64,000 nucleotides of DNA, taken from assembly GCF_003443535.1 (NCBI RefSeq), contig NZ_CP031946.1:2294001-2358000 (forward strand), read 5' to 3'. This document shows, one piece after another, positions 1-7,804 of the stretch. A program made the position numbers and the translations under genes. The DNA is from Ruegeria sp. AD91A (GTDB lineage: Bacteria; Pseudomonadota; Alphaproteobacteria; Rhodobacterales; Rhodobacteraceae). Under the pieces are notes generated by a model, which was given only the letters and a program-made list of their open reading frames with translations, made no database searches and was not told the origin of the DNA. Every line of letters starts with the position of its first letter. The first letter of the stretch is position 1.

Positions 1-342
1 CTGGTGTCCATGCATGCCAGCTGATTGCGTGGCGGCGATCATCGCGTTTTCGAAAACAGTCATGCCCGAAAACGGCTGCGGGACCTGAAAAGAACGCGCG
101 ATGCCTGCATGGCTGCGCTTTGCCGCGCTCCATTTGGTGACGTTCTGCCCGCTGAATTCTATCACCCCGGAATTGGATTTGAGCGTCCCCGTGATCAAGT
201 TGAACATCGAGGTTTTGCCGGCGCCGTTGGGGCCTATTACCCCGAGTGCCTCGCCTTGCTGAACCTCATAGCTCATGGCATCGGCGACAGTTACTGCGCC
301 AAATGCCTTGCTCAGGTCTTGGAGTCTCAAGATTGTCGTCAT
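1..342 (-). CDS. ABC transporter ATP-binding protein, Liv (branched-chain amino acid) type, partial
   Basis: Cytoplasmic ATPase of a LivG-type importer. Only the first 114 codons are present; the gene runs off the left edge. Reading from ATG at 342 gives a Walker A motif GPNGAGKT at residues 37-44 and a Q-loop (RSFQVPQPF) further on, as in LivG proteins. It lies 50 bp downstream of the substrate-binding protein gene on the same strand, so both very likely serve one transporter whose permease genes lie outside the window. The substrate is unknown; the neighbouring catabolic enzymes argue for an organic acid or amide rather than a branched-chain amino acid. Confidence 0.9.
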   Translation of the reverse strand, partial: MTTILRLQDLSKAFGAVTVADAMSYEVQQGEALGVIGPNGAGKTSMFNLITGTLKSNSGVIEFSGQNVTKWSAAKRSHAGIARSFQVPQPFSGMTVFENAMIAATQSAGMHGHQ

Positions 343-392
343 GCTTCTCTCGGATGGAGGGTTCGGCGCCAAGATCGGCGCCGAATGTCTGG

Positions 393-1673
393 TTAGCCCA
401 GCAGTTTCATATCTGCCGTCACCGGAACTTCGGGCGTGGTGCTGTTTGCAACAATCTGCAACTCATAGGCGTCTCCGGACTTCTGCCACTGGCCACCGAC
501 CAGCGGAGTTTTGGTGACGTTGTTGATTGGCCCATCACCCCAGTTCACCGGCCCTACAATTGTGTTCAGGTTGGTGGACGTGATTGCCGAAATGATCGAA
601 GACGGGTCTTCCAGATCATCCGCCCGCTTGATGACATCCGCGACGACCTCGAACAGCGCGTGTTTAAAGCCGAGCGGTTGTGTCCACGGACGGCCCGACT
701 CTGTCGTGTAACCTTCTGCCAGATCTTTCGAAGAAATACCTGTGAGTGAGGACGAGAACGGATGATGCGGTGACCACCAGACCTCGGTCGACAACCCATC
801 ACCACGGTCGCCCAGCGATTCAATGACGGATGGGAACAGAAGTGCCTTGCCAATGGTCACGACCTTCGGGTTGAACCCTTGCTGGGCCGCTTGGCTCCAG
901 AACGTCGCAAAGTCCGGCGGGATCATGTTGCCAGTGACGATTTCGCAGCCAGCAGCCTTGAACGCTGCGATCTGATTTGAGAAGTCATCGGACAGAGGCT
1001 GATAGCGACCGGGATCGGTCAGCGTGTATCCGGCGGCGGCGAGCGGCTTTGGCAGACCAAGTTCCGCATCGCCCCAAGCATTGCCGTCAGCATCGTTGGG
1101 GAAAAGACCGCCGACGGTTTTTGTGACACCCGTTTTGTCCCACATATCGAGGAACGCTGCGATCACGTCTTCCAAACCCCAGAAGAAGTGATAGGTCGTT
1201 TCAAAACCCTCACCAGGAACACCATTGCGGCCAAAGAAATAGGGCTGCCAAGGACAGTCGGTGGTGATGCAGGGAACTTCGTTGATCTCTGCCTGATCAG
1301 CGACAGGGTTCACCGTGTCCGGTGTTGAAGCCGCAACGATGATATCGACCTCATCGCCCAGGATCAGGTCAGCTGCAACCTCTGCTGCTCGGTTCGGGTT
1401 GGACTGGCTGTCTTTTAAGATGATCTCGACATTCCAGGTCTTTCCATTGTTGTCCAACCCGGCCGAAAAGACCTGCTGTATGGCTTGAAGCACGTACTCG
1501 TCGGCCTCAGCGAAACCAGCAAGCGGTCCGGTGCGAGGGCTAACGTTGCCGACCCGCAGCGTTGGGTTTGCGGCGTAGGCGCGCGTCGCCCGAAGAATGG
1601 CCGGCGCGGCGATTGCCGCCGTAGCACCGGCAATAAAACTGCGCCTAGTGGCCGTTTTGAAAGTCCTTGTCAT
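393..1673 (-). CDS. TAT-exported ABC transporter substrate-binding protein (Liv/amide type)
   Basis: Periplasmic binding protein of 426 aa that would deliver ligand to the Liv-type ABC transporter. The N-terminus carries a twin-arginine signal (RRSF at about residues 10-13, hydrophobic stretch, AYAA cleavage region near residue 35). The mature part has the type I periplasmic-binding fold character of the LivK/AmiC family (VGNVSPRTGPLAGFAE near the start, ILGDEVDIIVAASTPDTV later). It sits between the ATPase (50 bp downstream) and the 3-hydroxyacyl-CoA dehydrogenase gene (43 bp upstream) in one minus-strand run controlled from 4684-4899. The ligand is not assignable; this subfamily takes aromatic acids, amides and short carboxylates as well as amino acids. 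Confidence 0.88.
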   Translation of the reverse strand: MTRTFKTATRRSFIAGATAAIAAPAILRATRAYAANPTLRVGNVSPRTGPLAGFAEADEYVLQAIQQVFSAGLDNNGKTWNVEIILKDSQSNPNRAAEVAADLILGDEVDIIVAASTPDTVNPVADQAEINEVPCITTDCPWQPYFFGRNGVPGEGFETTYHFFWGLEDVIAAFLDMWDKTGVTKTVGGLFPNDADGNAWGDAELGLPKPLAAAGYTLTDPGRYQPLSDDFSNQIAAFKAAGCEIVTGNMIPPDFATFWSQAAQQGFNPKVVTIGKALLFPSVIESLGDRGDGLSTEVWWSPHHPFSSSLTGISSKDLAEGYTTESGRPWTQPLGFKHALFEVVADVIKRADDLEDPSSIISAITSTNLNTIVGPVNWGDGPINNVTKTPLVGGQWQKSGDAYELQIVANSTTPEVPVTADMKLLG

Positions 1674-1716
1674 TGCGTCCTCCCTTCACCGGCCTCCCGC
1701 CAGTGTTTGATTGATC

Positions 1717-2643
1717 TTACAAAGTCTTCTCGAGATTTTTCAGGTGTTTCGCGACGCGGTGGCGAACCTGATCCGCCTCGCCCTCGGCCCATTTCCTGAA
1801 ACCTTCGCCGGATTTCATGCCTAGCTTGCCCGCTTCAACGAGCGACTTCAGGTAGGATGAAGGTCCCTTATGCGCTTCGAGATCGTGCAGTACGTTTTCG
1901 TGGATATCGAGTGTCAGGTCAGTACCCACCAAATCCGCGTTTTCCAACGGACCAAGGACCGCCAATCGCCGCCCAAAGCTGGACTTGATCACAGTATCAA
2001 CAGCTTCCGCGTCGCAAATACCGTTTTCCACCAGACTGACCGCTTCGCGCCACAGCGCATGTTGAAGGCGATTGCCGATAAAGCCGGGCACGTCCTTTTC
2101 GACCATCACCGGAGTTTTTCCAGCGTCCTTCAGCAGATCGAACATCGTCCGTGCTATCTCGGGGTCTGTCCATTCCGTCTTGATGATTTCGACCAATGGA
2201 ATCATGTGCGGCGGGTTCCACCAATGCGTTCCCAACGCGCGTCTTTTCAGTCGCAATCCAGACATGATCTGAGTGATGGGCATGACCGACGTATTTGAAG
2301 CGAGTATGCAGGTCTCTGGTGCGTGCGCCTCGATCTCAGCAAAGATCGCTTGCTTGAGCTCCAACTTTTCCGGCGCCGCTTCAAAAACAGCATCGGCATT
2401 TTGAACCGCACCTTCCGTCGTCGCAAAGATTTCAATCATCTTGAGAGTATTTGTGATTGTGACCTCGTCGTCCCCCATCGCCGCCATGCTGGCGCGGATG
2501 CGGTCAGACACGGTCGCGCGCGCCTCTTCCACGGGATCGGTGATGGCGACGTAGTGGCCCGCTTTTGCCAAGGTCAGGGCGATACCGTGCCCCATAAGAC
2601 CCGCGCCAATTACCGCCATCTGCTGTTTCTTGTGCACCATCAT
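1717..2643 (-). CDS. 3-hydroxyacyl-CoA dehydrogenase family protein
   Basis: NAD-dependent dehydrogenase of 308 aa, single-domain size as in 3-hydroxybutyryl-CoA dehydrogenase, lambda-crystallin and L-gulonate dehydrogenase relatives. A Rossmann motif GAGLMG is at residues 13-18. The family stretch around ASNTSVMPI and THWWNPPHMIPLVEI is intact and contains the expected catalytic region, followed by the helical C-terminal domain (GFIGNRL onward). Family role: oxidation of a 3-hydroxyacyl-CoA or 3-hydroxy acid to the 3-keto compound. It starts directly after the stop of the SDR gene, so the two are probably translationally coupled. The substrate is unknown. Confidence 0.88.
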   Translation of the reverse strand: MMVHKKQQMAVIGAGLMGHGIALTLAKAGHYVAITDPVEEARATVSDRIRASMAAMGDDEVTITNTLKMIEIFATTEGAVQNADAVFEAAPEKLELKQAIFAEIEAHAPETCILASNTSVMPITQIMSGLRLKRRALGTHWWNPPHMIPLVEIIKTEWTDPEIARTMFDLLKDAGKTPVMVEKDVPGFIGNRLQHALWREAVSLVENGICDAEAVDTVIKSSFGRRLAVLGPLENADLVGTDLTLDIHENVLHDLEAHKGPSSYLKSLVEAGKLGMKSGEGFRKWAEGEADQVRHRVAKHLKNLEKTL

Positions 2644-3429
2644 TTAACCAGCCGTGTATCCGCCATCGGCATGAAGGATATGCCCGGTGTAAAAATCAGA
2701 TGCCCGCGACGCGAGAAACAGGAGCGGACCGGCAAGGTCTTCAGGCTCACCCAGTCGTCCTTTGGGAACACGGGTCAGGAAGCCATCGCGTACCGCCTTA
2801 GCATCGTCGGTGTCTTCAAACATCCAAGCCGTCAAAGGCGAACGGAATACCGTTGGCGCGATCGCATTGACGGTAATCCCTGTTGGACCCAGCTCACATC
2901 CCAAGGCTTTGGTTATCCCGTTCACAGCAGCCTTTGACGCGCAATACGCTGTGTAGCCGGCAGGGTGCCCCAGGATGCTGCGCGCAGAACTGACGAAAAT
3001 GATTTTGCCATATTCGCTTTGCTTCATGTGTGCCGCCGCCGCGCGCGCCAACAACCAGCTCTGGTTCACGTTGGCGTCCATCACTGCATCAAAGGTTTCC
3101 GGTGCCATTTCGTTGATCGGCGCAACTTTGTTCATACCAGACGCGACAACGAGAATGTCGAGCTTACCAAAGTTGTTGACTGCTTCTTCTACCAGCGCAC
3201 TGCATGATGCCTCGTCGGACGGGCGGGTATTCACCGCAACGACGGTCGCACCAAGCGCCTCGCACTCTTTGGCAATCTCGTCGAGCGCGTCCTGATTGCC
3301 CGCAGCCAGAACCAGATTGCACCCAGCGCCAGCCAGAACGCGCGCAGCAACCATTCCAAACGCGCCCGACGCTCCGGTGATCAGTGCGACGTTGTTTTTT
3401 ACGTCAAACATCTTGAGTGGATCAGACAT
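2644..3429 (-). CDS. SDR-family NAD(P)-dependent oxidoreductase
   Basis: Classical short-chain dehydrogenase of 261 aa. The cofactor motif TGASGAFG is at residues 18-25 and the active site is S148 with Y162-x3-K166 (YCASK). The usual NNAG motif is replaced by VASGMN, a tolerated variation. Family role: alcohol-to-ketone oxidoreduction on an intermediate of the pathway. It is 11 bp downstream of the cupin gene and abuts the 3-hydroxyacyl-CoA dehydrogenase gene, so it belongs to the catabolic operon. Having two dehydrogenases side by side suggests two oxidation steps on a hydroxylated carbon chain (inference). Confidence 0.9.
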   Translation of the reverse strand: MSDPLKMFDVKNNVALITGASGAFGMVAARVLAGAGCNLVLAAGNQDALDEIAKECEALGATVVAVNTRPSDEASCSALVEEAVNNFGKLDILVVASGMNKVAPINEMAPETFDAVMDANVNQSWLLARAAAAHMKQSEYGKIIFVSSARSILGHPAGYTAYCASKAAVNGITKALGCELGPTGITVNAIAPTVFRSPLTAWMFEDTDDAKAVRDGFLTRVPKGRLGEPEDLAGPLLFLASRASDFYTGHILHADGGYTAG

Positions 3430-3440
3430 TCTTTTTGTCC

Positions 3441-3785
3441 TTAGCTTTCTGGCGGATACGGAATGACCACCAGCATTTTGCAGGTGTGGTTGGCGCGGTT
3501 TTCAATTTTACGCACTTCGCCGGGTGCGATCGTACAGCTGTCCATGTGTCCAAGAGTGGTTTCGGTGCCATCAACGATGACAGTCATTTCGCCTTCCAGA
3601 ACGACGTAGACTTTCTCAAAAGGTGTAGAGTCGGGGCCTGCGCCACCACCCGGCAGGAACTGGCTGAAGCCAATCCACTGATTTGTCGGCCCGCCTTCCT
3701 CAAACCCTTGTAAGCGCAGCCCATGACACCCAAAATGGTTCGGTGCTTCGTAGGGTTGTGCGTCTTGAAAACGCTTCAGATGCAT
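3441..3785 (-). CDS. Small cupin-domain protein
   Basis: Single cupin barrel of 114 aa. The conserved beta-strand run is visible (PFEKVYVVLEGEMTV, then a glycine-rich turn, then IAPGEVRKIENR). The histidines that normally bind the metal in cupin motif 1 are not present at the expected places, so this may be a non-metal or binding-only cupin. It lies between the cyclase-family hydrolase (61 bp upstream) and the SDR gene in the operon. Possible roles are isomerase, lyase helper or ligand binding; nothing in the sequence decides between them. Confidence 0.8.
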   Translation of the reverse strand: MHLKRFQDAQPYEAPNHFGCHGLRLQGFEEGGPTNQWIGFSQFLPGGGAGPDSTPFEKVYVVLEGEMTVIVDGTETTLGHMDSCTIAPGEVRKIENRANHTCKMLVVIPYPPES

Positions 3786-3846
3786 GTCCGTCTCCGCTCA
3801 AGGTTATTGGCGGCCACCGGCGAACCGGCGACCGGTTCGTGAGTGT

Positions 3847-4683
3847 TCAGAAATCTTCACCAGCCTCGATGCGGTAGGACTGGTTCTTGTCGATCATCGC
3901 CACCAGTCGGATAATGCAGCCATCGCCTCGGTCCCAATTCCACGGGAAGAACGCGAAGGTGCAGCGCTTGCCGGTCACCGCATCCAGATCACCACCAACG
4001 TTTTCGATGCCCAGTATACCTTTGGAGAACAGCATGTTGTGCACCGGCTCCCACTCGGGGAAGTCAACCTCCCACGGGGTGCCGCCTGACCATTCAAGGT
4101 ACTCTTTCTCAAGGTGCGGCAGGATCGGGCCGTTACGCTGCGGGCCAATGGCCGTCGCCAGAGGGTGATCGTTTGCCTGGGTGTCGTGCCCAACGACTTT
4201 CACACCTTTTTCGATCATCCACTCAGCAGCGGAAGGAACGAGACCCGGGCAGTAAGCAAAGTAGTCACCGTCTTCGTATTGCTTATGCCAACCGGTGTTG
4301 ATGATCAGTACGTCGCCCTTGCGGATCGCATGACCGCAAGCCTTTTCCAGATCATCCCCGGTGATTTGCTCCCACTTCTTTTTCGGCACAGAAACCACCA
4401 AACCCGAACCGAAGAAATGGGGGAGCGGAACCTCATCGATGAACGGCGTCCCCTGAACAACGTGCGCCGGTGCATCAATATGCGTGGTCACATGCATCGT
4501 TGTGGTAATCGTCTGCGACAGAACCCCCGACTTGGCCATATAGTGCTTTCGGTCGATCTGAACGTCCTTGAAATACGGCCAGTTGGGACACTGAAACCCG
4601 TATCTGTGGCTCAGGTTATAGAACTCGAGCCCCATGTCGTTGTCGGTGTTTGCCTGAAACTCAATGCCACGGATTTCGACCAT
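3847..4683 (-). CDS. Cyclase-family metal-dependent hydrolase (kynurenine formamidase / isatin hydrolase type)
   Basis: First gene of the catabolic operon, 278 aa. The diagnostic metal-binding motif of the cyclase family (PF04199), HxxTHxDxPxH, is present as HVTTHIDAPAH. Members hydrolyse amide or lactam bonds (N-formylkynurenine, isatin) or related substrates with a divalent metal. The protein is slightly longer than typical KynB and lacks a signal peptide, so it acts in the cytoplasm. The other operon members do not match tryptophan catabolism, so kynurenine formamidase itself is unlikely. The promoter is in the divergent region shared with the IclR gene. Confidence 0.87.
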   Translation of the reverse strand: MVEIRGIEFQANTDNDMGLEFYNLSHRYGFQCPNWPYFKDVQIDRKHYMAKSGVLSQTITTTMHVTTHIDAPAHVVQGTPFIDEVPLPHFFGSGLVVSVPKKKWEQITGDDLEKACGHAIRKGDVLIINTGWHKQYEDGDYFAYCPGLVPSAAEWMIEKGVKVVGHDTQANDHPLATAIGPQRNGPILPHLEKEYLEWSGGTPWEVDFPEWEPVHNMLFSKGILGIENVGGDLDAVTGKRCTFAFFPWNWDRGDGCIIRLVAMIDKNQSYRIEAGEDF

Positions 4684-4899
4684 TGGGCATATCTCCTCTG
4701 TTCGCCGACAACGCGGCGGTGTTCGCTTTTCAATTGTCTGGGTGGCCTCCCCACCTTTCCCGTATGATGATGCATACGCACCGCATTATGGTCAACTAAA
4801 AACTCACTATACGGTTGACTTGCACCGCATTGTGATACAACACTAAAAAATCGCCAGGCATCCCGAGCTACGATGCCAAGACAGAATGGGATAGGTTAA
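4684..4899. promoter_or_regulatory. Divergent promoter/operator region between catabolic operon and IclR gene
   Basis: Two TTGAC boxes face away from each other and form an inverted repeat: GGTCAAC at 4790-4796 (minus-strand -35 TTGACC) and GTTGACT at 4814-4820 (plus-strand -35). The minus promoter has a 17-bp spacer and a CATCAT -10 at 4767-4772. The plus promoter has a weaker -10, TACAAC at 4836-4841. A 10-bp direct repeat GCACCGCATT occurs at 4778-4787 and 4822-4831, once inside the spacer of each promoter, as expected for a regulator that controls both directions. IclR proteins usually bind such intergenic sites. Boxes and repeats are seen; function is inferred. Confidence 0.5.
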
Positions 4900-5646
4900 A
4901 TGTCTGAAAAAGCGGATAAAGGTGGCATTCAGGTCATTTCCAGAGCGGCCTCGATTTTGCGTGTTCTAAAAGAAAACCAATCCGGAATGAGCTTGGGGAA
5001 AATCGCCGAGCGTGTTGATCTGCCCCGCTCTACGGTACAGAGAATCACAAGTGCACTTGCTGAAGAAAAACTTGTCATAGCAGATGCAAATGGAGGTGGC
5101 TTGAGGCTCGGCCCCGAACTAAGTGCTCTCGCAGGCGCCGCGCAGTACAGCATCGTCGAACACTGCCGACTGCTTTTGACGGAATTAACCCAAAAAACCG
5201 GGGAAACCACAGACCTCGCTGTGATGCGTGGGATTGGTATGGTTTTTCTGGATCAAGTTCCGGGCGTTTACCGTTTGACTACGGTCTCGCAAGTAGGCGA
5301 GGTTTTTCCACTGACCACCACTGCAAACGGGAAAGCTTGTCTCGCTCTGCTCGATGAAGGAGATGCAACAAAGCTCATTAAGAACGAATGGGAACGGAAT
5401 GGTATCCAAAGAAACTTGGATGAGTTCCTTTCCGAACTTGATACTGCCCGCGAACAGGGCCTTGCCTATGATTTGGACGAGCATTCTGCCGGCGTGTCGG
5501 CGATCGGGTTTTCTTTCGTCGACTGGGTCGGAGACCTGCACGCGATCTCAATTCCAGTGCCAACGACGCGATTTGCACGGCAAAGAGCAACCATCGAACA
5601 AGCGCTTATCGAAACATCCACAAATATACATCAAACCTTCCAATAA
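4900..5646 (+). CDS. IclR-family transcriptional regulator
   Basis: Regulator of 248 aa. An N-terminal winged helix (about residues 15-75, with LGKIAERVDLPRSTVQRITSALAEE as recognition region) is followed by an effector domain typical of IclR (TGETTDLAVMRGIGMVFLDQV, later GVSAIGFSFVDW). It is divergent from the catabolic operon and shares its promoter region, so it most likely represses or activates that operon in response to the pathway substrate, and may control itself. The start is an ATG preceded by GGGATAGG. The effector is unknown. Confidence 0.93.
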   Translation: MSEKADKGGIQVISRAASILRVLKENQSGMSLGKIAERVDLPRSTVQRITSALAEEKLVIADANGGGLRLGPELSALAGAAQYSIVEHCRLLLTELTQKTGETTDLAVMRGIGMVFLDQVPGVYRLTTVSQVGEVFPLTTTANGKACLALLDEGDATKLIKNEWERNGIQRNLDEFLSELDTAREQGLAYDLDEHSAGVSAIGFSFVDWVGDLHAISIPVPTTRFARQRATIEQALIETSTNIHQTFQ

Positions 5647-6115
5647 GCTTTTGAAGCTGACTTTAGACAGATTGGTGTCTCTCGACCGACCTTGTCTGGC
5701 AGCCCGCACTCCCGCGTTCGCCACGTGACAGATCAGCAGGAACAGGCAGCTTCGCTGTCTGATCTGCAAATCAGCCCTGATTTTCCAAAAGGGAAGTCAG
5801 ATCAAACGAAACTGTCTGCGGGAGTCTGAAATAGCAGCGGCGTGTTAGTTGATGACGATAGGTCAAATTCAACTGATGTCCATCGCTGGGGACGCCTTCT
5901 GATGTCGAACGTTCACTGCTTTTCTGGTCCAACTGTGACGGTTGGGTCAGGTTTGTGTGACGTTCAACAGGAAATGTGGAACGTCACTGATCTTTGACTC
6001 AATCGACAACAAAAACCTCCATGAATTAGAGAATTCCGTCATTTAATTCTGACCCAAACGTCAAGCATATTTGACCCAGTACCTTATCTCCTCATTTTGC
6101 GACGCCTCGAGGAGC
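5647..6115. other. Intergenic stretch without a recognisable gene
   Basis: About 470 bases with short overlapping reading frames but none with recognisable protein character. A small inverted repeat (CAGATCAG at 5729-5736 with CTGATCTG at 5759-5766) lies 80-120 bp after the IclR stop and might be its transcript end, but no T-run follows. The rest shows no promoter or repeat I can support. Confidence 0.5.
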
Positions 6116-7120
6116 TCATTGTCGGTTGTTGGAACAAGGTGCCTCTATTCCGATTTTTCTTGTGAATTCGGAGAATTGATTTTCTGGAAAAACAGGCAAG
6201 CTATCGCAAGCCATATTCCGAAGATCTCTAGACAGAAATTCCAGTGAGTACGCAACCAGTTCGCCGTCCCGTGTCGCCATCCAAACCATGCGGTCATCGT
6301 TGGTTACAGCCATTGCGCCAGCAGGTTCCAACCCATTGGGCCTAAACTCTCGCAACACAAACGCGTAGTTTCCTTCGCCTGGCGACTTGAGCCCAGATCG
6401 GTTCACAAGCAATTGGTCGTCGTGCAATGATATGCTTGGAACTACCGTCGGACCGGTACCCAATGAGTACGTCCCGTTGAAAAAGCTAGCATGCAAGTTC
6501 GAGCGACTGTTATCGATAGTTAGCTTTGAAACCGGATCGGATTCTGTATCTATCTCCTGCTCCCAATCACTGTATGTGTACATAGTCAGGGACTTCGTCT
6601 CCGGTTGGAAACTAAAATAATCTGAATAGATTGGCATGTCGCGCCAATGATATAGACCATCGATTACGAAGTCTTGAACTGGGATCCGCTGTATTGGCGT
6701 CATTCCGATACTCGGATCTATGATTTGTATTCCACCAAACTTCTCAGACGCGAGAGCGAAAACGTTGGAATCCCCTAGGAATCCGGCAATTACCAAAGGT
6801 CCCTTCTTGGTTAGTTGATACTTCGACTGTAGTTTCCACTGCTCAGATTGCTTGTCCTCGTTAATTGATAGCTTGACCAAATAGGCGGATCCACTGACAG
6901 TCCCGATCAAAAGAGATTTGCCGTCGTCACTGACAGACAGGCTGGCGATGAAGCCGTTGTCCTTATCAATCTCACGCTCGCCAAGAGGAAATCCGCGAAA
7001 CATTTGCTCACCAGACTGCACATCAATCACAGTAACAAAACCATCTTGGCTGGCTGCGGTGAGATATGCGGCGCAAAGGAAAAGTTCTGTCGCAAAAGGC
7101 AAAACTATTTGTCGCCACAT
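6116..7120 (-). CDS. Beta-propeller-like (WD/PQQ-type) protein, possibly N-terminally truncated
   Basis: Protein of about 334 aa of unknown function. At least three blade-like segments are visible: AASQDGFVTVIDVQSGE near the start, SDDGKSLLIGTVSGSAYLVKL, and TNDDRMVWMATRDGELVAYSL near the end. I placed the start at ATG 7120; the frame also opens at TTG 7129, but that codon lies inside the tRNA-like repeat at 7125-7145. The N-terminus is hydrophobic and could be a signal peptide. However, a blade seems to begin already in the first 30 residues, so the true 5' part may have been lost where the island joined. Neighbours give no functional hint. Confidence 0.55.
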   Translation of the reverse strand: MWRQIVLPFATELFLCAAYLTAASQDGFVTVIDVQSGEQMFRGFPLGEREIDKDNGFIASLSVSDDGKSLLIGTVSGSAYLVKLSINEDKQSEQWKLQSKYQLTKKGPLVIAGFLGDSNVFALASEKFGGIQIIDPSIGMTPIQRIPVQDFVIDGLYHWRDMPIYSDYFSFQPETKSLTMYTYSDWEQEIDTESDPVSKLTIDNSRSNLHASFFNGTYSLGTGPTVVPSISLHDDQLLVNRSGLKSPGEGNYAFVLREFRPNGLEPAGAMAVTNDDRMVWMATRDGELVAYSLEFLSRDLRNMACDSLPVFPENQFSEFTRKIGIEAPCSNNRQ

Positions 7121-7124
7121 AAGC

Positions 7125-7145
7125 ACCAAGTGGCGGACCGAGGAG
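7125..7145. repeat. Distal attachment-site copy of the tRNA-Arg 3' end (attR-like)
   Basis: Twenty-one bases identical and in the same orientation to 33148-33168, which covers the last 15 bases of tRNA-Arg including CCA plus 6 bases beyond. Its centre reads AAGTGGCGGACCGAGGAG. The bases just outside differ in the two places, so the identity stops sharply. This is the pattern left by a tyrosine integrase acting at a tRNA 3' end; an integrase gene lies beside the tRNA copy. The repeat is seen directly; its role is inferred. Confidence 0.8.
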
Positions 7146-7804
7146 TAACAATATATTTCGCATAACCTTTTGTTAAAAATATATAAAAAATCTCTGATTC
7201 AAATTCATACCACTAAAAATACCACACTACGCATGAGAACTGACGTTTCAAAGCCTCAGGATCGAGTATGACGGAACGACCGGTAAGTTACAGTAACAGA
7301 CACACATACAAAGTGCAGCGAATAACTACTTTGAGCCCATTGTTGACGTTCCCAAGGTAAGTTTCCTCGGTCATGCAGGGCGATGAGAACGCACTCACTG
7401 CGTGAACCCACACATCACAAGTGTGGTCAAAATCGGGAGCTAGCTTTCAATATTCGCTGCAAAATCTGTATTAACGTTAGACAATCTGATTGCCCAGAAC
7501 ACAATTCGCCAATTGGCGTAAGTATCAAGCTCCGCGCATTCGAAGGCTATGGATAAGCTTGCGATCTTCCTTTGAATAGTGCTTTCAAAGGTGCTCCGTT
7601 TGGATCGCACTGATTTTGTCGCTCTGCAAAAATCCTTGCGAAACAAGTGTTAGAGTGGTCAGACTTACATAGTCACAAAGAGGAAAAGCCGTACCGAGAC
7701 CGGTGAAATCATAAGATGCCACAATTAAGCGTGGCCGCCCTCAAAGGTGACATGACAGTTCCCGGCTCAAAGCTGGAAGCTGGATAGTTATGGGAGGAAA
7801 GACT
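7146..7804. other. A+T-rich leader region of the transporter operon
   Basis: About 660 bases between the left island boundary and the transporter. Base composition is clearly more A+T-rich than the neighbours up to about 7700. No convincing gene: a minus-strand frame of 68 codons near 7440-7646 has no recognisable character. The end of the stretch holds the ribosome binding site GGGAGG at 7792-7797 of the substrate-binding protein gene. A promoter for the operon must be here, but I cannot pin one down. Confidence 0.45.

Noticed and set aside
7440..7646. 68-codon minus-strand frame upstream of the transporter
   Set aside because: No ribosome site, no recognisable sequence, and an A+T-rich region where chance frames are common.
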